A stretch of DNA of 64,000 bases, from NCBI RefSeq assembly GCF_026151205.1, contig NC_087072.1:441501-505500 (forward strand). The letters are read 5' to 3'. This document shows positions 55,788-64,000 of this stretch, piece by piece. Under the pieces are notes generated by a model. The model had not been told where the DNA came from, made no database searches, and worked only from the letters and a program-made list of their open reading frames with translations. This DNA is from Bolinopsis microptera (lineage: Eukaryota; Ctenophora; Tentaculata; Lobata; Bolinopsidae). Position numbers and translations under genes: made by a program. The number at the start of each line of letters is the position of its first letter. Positions within the stretch are counted from its first letter, which is position 1.

Positions 55788-57520
55788 CTGGAATTAATTA
55801 AAACAGTTAATTACCAGTTAATTTCCATTAATTAGCAGTTAATTACCAGCTTATTATCAGCTTATTAGGAGTTAATCGACAGTTAATTGACAGTTAATAG
55901 TCACTACTTTATTACAAGTAATTTGATGTTAAATAAGGACGAATTTGTTTCTGGCTGTCTCGTTAAGGTTTAGGCTCAATGGAACCTTGGTTACCAATGA
56001 AACTAAGGCTCAAACTTTGCTCAGCTTTCACGCTAAGAATGTATTATTTCTATTCGTTTATAGTAGTAGTAGTATATATCCTAACGGACGATGAAAAGGT
56101 GCAATTTCATATGCAAGACAAGGGTGCAAGCACTTACAAAAGTCACGTGATAGTTACCATGACAACACGGCTAGAGGGTCCCCCCAATATCACAGCTGCG
56201 CCCAATGAAAAGATAAAAAACAACCGCCTATACGGGCATATCGGCACTCTGAGAACAGGACAAGGGCCAGCGTGATAGTTAGTTGCTCATAAGGAAACAG
56301 GTATGCTTTCATATGGGAAATAACTTGGAGTTACCTTCGTTAAAGTTACTCAGGAGTGATATTCGTGAGATAGGGACCTCTAACCTCCCTTTAACATAAC
56401 CTCCCTTTAACATAACATATCCCTGATAACTAATCAATAACTCCGGCATCTCTTCCCCCGAACATTGCAATATTATTACCATAACAACACTAACATTACC
56501 ATGACAACACTACCATTCCTGCAGCTATTGCACAATGCACAAGCCTCAACTATAACTATTTTGTAAAGAGAGAAACACACAGCTTACTCTTACTCTTAAA
56601 TACAGTTGAGAACCTTACACAGACCCAGCTTACTATTACTCTTAAATACAGTTGAGAACCTTACACAGACCCAGCTTACTATTACTCTTAAATACAGTTG
56701 AGAACCTTACACAGACCCAGCTTACTATTACTCTTAAATACAGTTGAGAACCTTACACAGACCCAGCTTACTATTACTCTTAAATACAGTTGAGAACCTT
56801 ACACAGGACTGCTTTGCACAATCTGGTTAACTTTAAACTGATTCTGGTGCTAAAACAGAGTGTATAACTCCTCCTTTCCAGTCAATCTGATGATTGCACA
56901 CAGCATAGGCAATGGATATTGTCGAATATGAAAACGATAATATGGATATTGCATATTACAAACCACTGATACTGATTAGTGTGTACTCGCCTGTAGTACT
57001 AAATCATCTTCATCTCACTTTTTATTCGACCATTTGAATAAGTTTAAGGTAGTTCTAGTGCCTTTTTATTCGACCATTTGAATAAGTTTAAGGTAGTTTT
57101 AGTGCAGTCTCGCAGCCAACCATTGTAAGCCTTGAATAAAGACATAAATAAATCAGTCATCCTGCAGCTATTACCACGGCAACATATTGCTTTCATAACT
57201 GCAATATTGCATCAGAGGATTGCACTTACATTTGCTCCTTCATAACATTTACTCCTTCATTTAAACATTTATGCTTGCTCGCCGTCCCCAATCAATAATA
57301 TTCCGTTATACCGCTATATTATAAGCACGCAGCATATTCCTTCAATAGCACTACAAGCGACCGTGAAGACCACATTTTTTATTTGGATTTTTGCTGGGTT
57401 GTGTATTGTACCCAGCTTTGTTTTCACTGTTTATTAGACAGCCGTCGCAATGAGAGTAAAATTTATCCATTATTAATCGCTATTAATACTCATTTTTCAT
57501 TTTTTTATGGGGACCCGTAT
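55788..57520. other. Intergenic or long 5' intron of the lectin gene
   Basis: Contains short TTAATTxxCAGTTAA repeats at 55797-55905 and five copies of a 46-bp unit (AGACCCAGCTTACTATTACT...) at 56575-56800. No signal-peptide exon in the right phase was recognised. Confidence 0.6.
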
Positions 57521-60500
57521 CTATTTCAGGTAGACCCCGCAGAGCGGGAGTCTATCGCGAGACAGCATAGAGTACCCCAGGGCCCGGTGTTTGTCTTTGT
57601 GGGAAGAAACACTATGGTTACTATGGTTACTATGGTTACTACTCTCACTTTTCAAGCAAATAGGAGGTAATCTTAACAACCCTAACAAAAGTGCTGAATA
57701 AAGAAACACTATGGTTACTGTGGTTACTATGGTTACTACACTCACTTTTCAAGCAAATAGGAGGTAATCTTAACAACCCTAACAAAAGTGCCGTATAAAG
57801 AAACACTATGGTTACTATGGTTACTAAGGTTACTACACTCACTTTTCAAGCAAATAGGAGGTTGATCCCAGACCCCGATGGGAAGCCTGGAGTCCATGTC
57901 CCTGCAGTCACTGACAGCGTTTCCTCGCAGCATGTACCCTATATCACACTGGTACCTGATCTTAGAGCCCACTGCGTACGGCTGAAATAGTGAGTAGGTA
58001 ACATGAATATTGTGGAAGTTAGTTATTTCCACTAGCAGCTGGTTTGCTGAAAGAAATTATTTAGATTTATTTAAATATTAAGTATTTAGCTTTAATATAT
58101 GCTGCTATATATTTGTTATATATAACAGATAATTTGAGTTCCGATGAAGCGGTTGTGAGAAATGATTAATTAACTATTTGGGCGTATACTGATTATACTG
58201 ATTATACTAAATATACTAAATATACTAATTATACTAATTATACTAATTATACTAATTATACTAATTATACAAATTATATGAATAGCTATCAGCATATAAC
58301 AGTCGCCCAACCATTCATTTCGGCAACACTATAGTATTGTAAAGAAGAGAGTAGTTGTTTCAAGTTGAGAGTATGAAAATGAAAAATTTTGGCCCTGTTC
58401 GAATTCTGAGTTTAATCAGAAAGTAGCAGAAAACGTTTCTTACAAGGCTTCAAGTGTTCTAGAAAGTTCATTGTCAAATTGCAACCTGGGAAAAAAATAT
58501 AGCAACTCTTGATCTTACTCTATATAATATATAATATCTTACCGAGGAAGAAATATAGCAACTCTTGATCTTACTCTATATAATATATATAATATCTTAC
58601 CGAGGAAGGCGGGTCCACGTAAAACTTTCCGTTGTGTAGTCTGGAGTTGGAGGGGTCCCGACAAAATATTTCTGAAATTAATTAGCTGTTTATGGTGATG
58701 AGACATTTATCTCTATATTATGTGAGATTGTAGTATTCGAACTAGGGTGGGTTATCTGACATAACGTTGTTATGGAAACGTGTCCTTATTATATATCTTT
58801 AAAAGGGAGCTACTCGACATGTTGTCTTCATTTCAGCTCTTGTTCTTCATCTTACGTGGCAAAGTTCTTGTCACGTGACCAAATGAGCGTACTGAGCACT
58901 GTGATCATAGAGTGGGAGTGGGCACTGTGACCATGACTCTTATCTCTCTATATTCAGCTTAATATGATGGCCATACAAATACACATTGTCAACGTACGCC
59001 CATACCACTGGCGTTACCATGGTTACACTGGCGACTACTGTTACCATGGTTACACTGGCGACTACGCCCCTGTCACTGGCGGAGTGTGGCTTTTATAATT
59101 AATCAAACTTGTTGCGACGGTTTTGAGCAGCTGAGCAGTGACCATACAGCTTTATATCTATCAACCTCAACACTCAGACCTATAATGAATTAAATATCTT
59201 CCCTGCTTTGACTTTCACCGTTTCCTATTTATTTCATAAAAGGGATCAGGGTTACCCAGTTGGTTGAACCTGGCACAATTGGTAACCATGGTAACCTGTG
59301 ACCCGCTGTGCGAGATTCAACTTCCTCCGGTTCGTTGTCCGGAATTAATAAGATCCAGGTGATGTGTTCATTGCAAGATATTTGCTCTACAATCTCCAAG
59401 ATTAACAAATAAGTTCAATAGCACGTGGAGGATATACAAACTATCGGGGTAAAGCGGTTGCTTGGTGACCATAAAGCACTGTTACCATGACAATGCAGTT
59501 CCGTTACTCATATCTCCACAAATCTCACACTACCTATCACACATTTAGCGCTTAAGTCTAAATAAAATATTATTCCATAAAGAGCAATCAGATTGTGTTG
59601 CTGTTTTAGTGTAATATGGTATTAAACTAGTTTAGTGCTCAACCATGGGGCGTTATATAATTTTTCCTGCAGTACCCAGCAATCACCCGATTGTTTTCCA
59701 GGTCACAAAAATATCCTTTTGTTTGATTCGTTTGGCGATGTGCCCATTGCTTAACGTCTCGGAGAACAATTTGTTAACAATTTAATCGCCAGAACGATTT
59801 CAGCAAACACTATATTATTATGTTTAGTCGCTTTCCGTTCCTAGCCATTTAGCAAAACTGAATCCTTGTTTAGGTGGCCATTATTTCACTTGCAATCGTT
59901 AGTTTCACACACCTTGATAAAAACTTGCTCAATCGTCTAAATAAGAAACCACCTGATTCATTTAACCCCCGTTACTATGGTAACCCCCTCAGTTGGTTAA
60001 CATTTGTGCTACAGTGTTAGAATATGACGTACCAGTACACTTGACGTTGTCAAAAGACCAGGTCCCGTCTGCTTGACAAGTTGTTGATGTGGTGGCGTTC
60101 TCAGGGCGGTATCCAACCCGACACTTGGTATCCACGGTAACGGAACTCCCGACAGGAACTATACTGGATGTTGCGTTGGCTGGTAGCGTGTAACCACTCA
60201 GTTGGCTCGCGTCGCATCCAATCGCTGCAGAGTCAGGGTCAGTAAACACCGTCTTAATAAATGTGTAAACACTAGCATATTACTGGGGTTGCCCGCCCAC
60301 CACCATTACTATGGTTATTATGGTTACTATGGTTACTATGGTTATTATGGTTACTATGGTTACTATGGTTACTATGGTTACTACTCACTCTTCTGGCGGA
60401 CATAAGAGTGGAGAGAGTTGTCCCCCCCCCCCCCCCCCCCCCCCCCCCATTATTAATATGGTTATTGGTTACTATGGTTACTACTCACTCTTCTGACAGA

Positions 60501-61642
60501 CGTAAGAACGGAGAGTTCCCATCCCTGATTACTATGGTTACTTATTACTATGGTTACTATGGTTACTACTCACTCTTCTGGCAGACATAAGAGCGGAGAG
60601 AGTTGCAAGTCTCGTCATTCCATTTCCCTGAAGCGTCCTCTATCTCGGCACACTCTTCTGATCTGAAGGGCCAGAACTGATTGTTGGGTTCTCCAGCGGC
60701 CCAGTTCTTGAAGGAAGCAGCCCGGCTCACTACACTCCACTCCCAGGCTTGAGTTGAGGTGTTCCTGAAAATATAATATTATACCACCATGACAACACAA
60801 GACTCTTTGAAAGCACAGCAATTAAACAAAATATAGGTCGAGGTGGGCCAATTTGAGATTGAACAACAAATAGGCGGAACCCTTAAGTCAGTCGGAGGGT
60901 TTCCGTTATTAATCTAACAAACTGTCGTACTCACTGATTGTGAAGTCCAATCCAGGATCTGAAACCTCTCGAAACGTTGGTGGTGATGAACTCGTTGGTT
61001 TTTATACTCGGTATCACGGCTAGCAGGGCTCCCTGTCCGACACAACTGAAGGAATATTATTATCACCATGACAACACAAGACACAACTGAGGAAATATTA
61101 TTAGAGAAATTCAAAACATACTCAAAATCGAGATATAAGCTCTTAGCAACGTGTTGCACTTTAGGCTGACAAGGATTTTAAGTCTAACTATATTTGTGGC
61201 TAAGTATATACGCAGTTCATTACAAAAGTAGGTCACCTATTTCTAGCATCTTTCCAGGCGAGAGAGGCGGGAAAGAAGCGGTAACAGTTGCTTGAGTGGG
61301 GGTCTTGAAGCCAACCTAGATCACAGGTCCTGCTCCCTAAACATTCTGCACCTGAAATACCCTCCGTTACACACAGATACACTGTTACTATGGTTACACA
61401 CACACTGTTACTATGGTTACACACACTCTGTTACTATGGTTACACACCGCACATACCTACTGTGTACGGGTGTTATTTGAGAACTTATCAGTATGTTTAA
61501 ACCAACTCATAATGATATTTATAGTACTTTATTACATAATTTAATAATTTCACTTACTTTAAAACTTAATAAAGAGATAAAACTCACCTTGGAATACGGA
61601 AAGAAACACAACAAAAAAAGCTAAAACTACGCTAAAATACAT
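57521..61642 (-). CDS. Secreted CTLD-CCP-CCP protein (selectin-like order), about 315 aa
   Basis: Minus exons 61588-61642, 61237-61351, 60935-61045, 60574-60764, 60033-60224, 58601-58671, 57843-57981 and (tentative last) 57521-57594 join in phase; total 948 nt. Signal peptide MYFSVVLAFFVVFLSVFQG; CTLD with CDLGWLQDPHSSNCYRFF, GALLAVIPSIKTNEF, SWIGLHNQ, the EPN sugar motif in WAAGEPNNQFW, and GKWNDETCNSLRSYVC; then two sushi/CCP modules, GCDASQLSGYTLPAN..CRVGYRPENAT..C..WSFDNVKC (one phase 1-1 exon) and FCRDPSNSRLHNGKF..YQCDIGYMLRGNAVSDC..PPIC (split in two exons). A TATA box is 72 bp upstream. There is no TM, so it is a soluble pattern-recognition or adhesion protein (inference). The last exon ends RDRLPLCGVYLK and is less certain. 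Confidence 0.85.
57600..57870 (-). repeat. About 98-bp repeat copying the CCP2 exon end and donor, three copies
   Basis: Each copy has, on the minus strand, CCTCCTATTTGCTTGAAAA/GTGAGTGTAG, the end of exon 57843-57981 with its donor, followed by ATAGTAACC 9-mers. Confidence 0.9.
58190..58275. repeat. AATTATACT repeat
   Basis: About nine units of 9-10 bp in a CCP2 intron. Confidence 0.9.
58498..58612 (-). repeat. Tandem duplication of the CCP2a donor, two copies of about 55 bp
   Basis: On the minus strand both copies read CTTCCTCG/GTAAGATATT; the upstream one is the exon 58601-58671 donor, the second lies 55 bp into the intron. Confidence 0.88.
58672..60032. other. CCP1-CCP2 intron
   Basis: 1.36 kb intron. 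Single X-box words at about 59010-59055 (GTTACCATGGTTACACTGGC twice) and 59281-59296 (GGTAACCATGGTAACC). No other feature seen. Confidence 0.7.
60298..60610 (-). repeat. Repeat copying the CTLD last exon end and donor, three copies, with ATGGTTACT runs
   Basis: GTCTGCCAGAAGA/GTGAGTAGTAACC (minus) is the true end of exon 60574-60764; near-copies lie at about 60362-60412 and 60478-60515, separated by ATGGTTACT 9-mers and a C run at 60421-60448. Confidence 0.88.
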
Positions 61643-61713
61643 TATAACTAAAACTAAATGCTAAACGGATTTACGACGTTGCAGAAAATCAAAGCAGTGT
61701 AGTTTGAGGAAGG

Positions 61714-61721
61714 CATTTATA
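61714..61721 (-). promoter_or_regulatory. TATA box of the CTLD-CCP gene
   Basis: TATAAATG on the minus strand, 72 bp before the ATG at 61642; the sequence around 61750-61870 has X-box words (GTTACCATGGTTACC at 61840). Confidence 0.5.
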
Positions 61722-61939
61722 CACACGAGTGCGTTGCTTATCTCGCATAACGTCAGGGTAACACCCGATACCATGCGTTGTTACGTGTCCTTCACATAGT
61801 ATTCAGCTGCCGATAAGAGAAAGGGAAGCGCCCTTCAGTTACCATGGTTACCTTCACTATACAGTCACCTTGTGGACAAGGAGGCGCCTTACAGCACTGT
61901 TACCATGGTTACCACTGCATTACCATGGTTACTACAGCA

Positions 61940-62062
61940 CTGTTTCAAATGTCCAGCATCAGGATCCACTGAGCGCATATTGGAGACACATGTTCGGGAG
62001 GAACAGTCTGCAGCAGACTTGCACTCTTCAGCACTCTTTTCATGGCAACAGTCCCCAGTGTT
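61940..62062 (-). CDS. Possible Cys-rich exon, gene unknown
   Basis: After the acceptor ATTTGCAG (minus) a phase-0 frame reads NTGDCCHEKSAEECKSAADC, SSRTCVSNMRS and HLKQCC. Six to seven Cys in 42 residues suggest a small disulfide-rich domain. No good donor and no linked exons were found; the downstream end runs into X-box repeats. Confidence 0.35.
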
Positions 62063-63178
62063 CTGCAAATCTAGGTGTCATTCTTCCGGTAGGTATTAAT
62101 TTTCCATTGTTTGCAGATAAAGAATTAACGAATTGTTGAGTCGCGTGTCGCACTTGGCAGTTCCTCCTTGTTAGTTTTCTGCGTAATAACACATATTTGA
62201 AAAACAACTTCCGGAATGATGAGGGCAAGTGTATTCTTGTATTTTGATCGCGTCATTTTTTATCGACAAATTACATTTATTAAAGATATTGATCAGATAA
62301 ATTATGTTGTCTAGTTGATAAAATGTGTAGGAGTCTCCACAGAATTTACGGAAAATGACGTGATCTGAGAGCCCAGTCTTCCCTCAGCTAACCGATAACT
62401 AATGCTAACTACTAGTTTCAAGTATGGTTACTATGGTTACTACTAGTTTCAAGTATGGTTACTATGGTTACTAATAGTTTCAAGTAATCTTTAGGATTTG
62501 AGAGTGACCTGTGCTTGAAACCCCCTCAATCATCCACTACGTCAATATACTTATTATACAAACTAGCAGGAACCCGTATAATATAACCCTGAACGGTGTC
62601 AAGACTCAAGAGACTAAAATAATTATTACCTATTTAATTCGCGTTTTTGACACCACTAAAGGGTCCAAATTTTGGGCTCTAAAATCCTTATTCCTTGACA
62701 TATTTTTTATTTTTTCATGCTGATTTGGAAGCCATTAAAGCATTTGACCCAGTCAAAAAAGTTTCAGTTGTATATCTTTTACGGTTTTTGCGGAAAGTCG
62801 CGTTAAAGTTGATGCCGTGGTGTCGGTAAAATGGCACGGAAAACTATCGTCTCGCTTTATATATAGTAAGATATAGAAAAATATAATAATCTAAAATTAC
62901 TTATTGGTCTAGTTTGGTGACACAGGAGAGCCCAGTTGAGTTTTAGTTTAGGTTTAGGTTTTAGATCATAGTTCAAAAGGTTAGCCATGTTTCATGGCAG
63001 AGAGAGATATCATGTGTGCAGAGCCGTACCGGATGTAGAATTTGAGATATAATATAGATTAGTTACCATGTATTAGGGTCATCTCGATTTTGGAGGGATA
63101 GCAAGTGCTTTTTAAGGTTAGATTTAATAATACCTGACGAGGCTGATAAGTCTGAATTTTTGGAAGAACCCGGGATTA
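62063..63178. other. Intergenic, repeat relics
   Basis: 28-bp repeat ACTAGTTTCAAGTATGGTTACTATGGTT (about 62410-62485); the inverted copy of the 31210 dispersed repeat at 62774-62870. No gene recognised. Confidence 0.6.
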
Positions 63179-63860
63179 TTATCCCATCTTCATTAGCATC
63201 ACATATTTCGGGCTGAGGTCATTCCAAATTTTCGTAGAGGTGTACAAAACGTTCTGTTGGGAGATATCTAACCGCAGTAATGGGACAATCAGACGAAGTT
63301 TTTCATTTCTAGGACAGAACTTGAAAAGATCTTTATTCGACTGGGGAACATCAAATTTAAGAATTTTGAATAGTTCCATAAATGTGTGGTACATGTGCAG
63401 ATTCTCCAGGTTCATAATTTTCTGCTCAGTGAATAGCGGTTTAGTGTGTTCAAGACAGTAGTTCTTGCTAGCCATATGTTCGTTATAAGTTCTTGAACGT
63501 GCACAGGTTAAATAGTATTCTTTATGATCAAAATTGGGAATGTTACCAAATAGCAGTCTTATACATCGTTTTTGAATTGCAAAGATTTTATTCAGCTTAT
63601 GTTTAGGGATCCCACCCCAGCAACTTATACAATAGCTAAGATGTGACATAAAAAGAGCATTGTATAGTTTCAAATATTCAGATTTGGGAATGAATTTGCA
63701 AATTCTCTTAATCGATACAATACTGGAGTTCAGCTTTAAAGATAAATGATTAAGATGTGGTTCCCAGCTTAGCTGTTCGTCTATTATCACCCCAAGAAAC
63801 TTTGTACATTGAACTTTTTCTAGCTTTTTGCCATCTTTTAAAATCGTTAGATTCCTGTTA
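63179..63860 (-). pseudogene. LINE (non-LTR retrotransposon) reverse-transcriptase C-terminal fragment
   Basis: The frame reads TKFLGVIIDEQLSWEPHLNH, followed by LKLYNALFMSHLSYCISCWG and KRCIRLLFGN, the thumb/C-terminal pattern of LINE reverse transcriptases (KFLGV.ID..L.W..H). It ends at 63179 near KIWNDLSPKY. Homology continues upstream of the first Met to about base 63856 and then stops at TTAA, where different sequence begins. 5'-truncated or interrupted. Confidence 0.85.
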
Positions 63861-64000
63861 AAGGGCCGTGTTCTGGCCCTTTTAAACCCATCGAAAAATA
63901 TTGTTCCTAGTCGGATTTATCGCTGGTCAAGGTTGCTTGTGAGCAATTGTATTGCGCGAGCGATTTTCAGGTTATGTTCTAATGATCATTTAGAAGAGAT
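63857..64000. mobile_element. Possible TTAA-targeted insertion, right side outside window
   Basis: TTAAAGGGCC(GTGTTCT)GGCCCTTTTAA marks the break in the LINE; the hairpin and the TTAA site are as in piggyBac/Kolobok-type elements. The other end is beyond the window. Confidence 0.3.

Noticed and set aside
57383..57670. 95-aa plus-strand frame
   Set aside because: Overlaps antisense the last exon and donor repeats of the CTLD-CCP gene.

Overview
This window looks like nuclear DNA of an invertebrate animal. Its genes are split by introns with GT..AG borders and encode metazoan extracellular domains: trypsin, LDL-receptor class A (LDLa), C-type lectin (CTLD), sushi/CCP, a Ly6/uPAR-type GPI protein and an Ellis-van Creveld (EVC)-like ciliary protein. 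Ty3/Gypsy, LINE and TIR DNA transposons fill much of the space between. A cnidarian or another early-branching animal seems most likely, but the species cannot be named from sequence alone. All gene models were assembled by hand from splice sites, reading phase and domain motifs.

Layout. 1-1090 (+): 3' half of a trypsin-like protease gene. 1466-7722 (-): a single-pass membrane protein gene with at least five LDLa exons, a CC-rich juxtamembrane exon and a TM exon; its last intron holds a huge tandem array of a perfect RFX X-box palindrome. 8540-9216 (-): the last two exons of a paralogous CC-rich TM protein. 9302-17412: a Ty3/Gypsy element (-) lying inside a 76-bp satellite that continues to 28835 (about 138 copies). 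27923-28736: a MITE inserted in that array. 29028-32055: a 3-kb TIR transposon carrying a HIRAN-like gene and a nested Harbinger-type MITE. 33501-37194 (+): Ly6-like GPI protein. 38019-38323 (-): Thr/Pro-rich exon of another CC-rich protein. 39398-40078 (+): secreted protein of unknown family. 41557-43325 (-): complete 209-aa CC-rich TM protein. 44067-49296 (+): 14-exon, 1004-aa EVC-like gene, head-to-head with the previous one. 50078-55787 (-): C-type lectin. 57521-61642 (-): CTLD-CCP-CCP secreted protein with selectin-like domain order. 63179-63856 (-): LINE reverse-transcriptase remnant.

Two themes link the region. First, three or four genes belong to one family of small type I membrane proteins (signal peptide, Ser/Thr linker, optional LDLa modules, FCCG/CC cysteine module, TM, short tail). 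They share intron phases, and the cysteine pattern recalls Shisa/STMC6 adaptor proteins. Second, many minisatellites here are not random intron filler. Their units contain a copy of the adjoining exon edge and its splice donor or acceptor, so individual splice sites are amplified 2 to about 138 times. In at least one case (the lectin at 50.2 kb) the amplified acceptors are in frame and open, so splice choice could add peptide repeats. This splice-site-seeded repeat growth, together with an intron flanked by a direct repeat in the trypsin gene, is the most striking unexplained pattern in the window.
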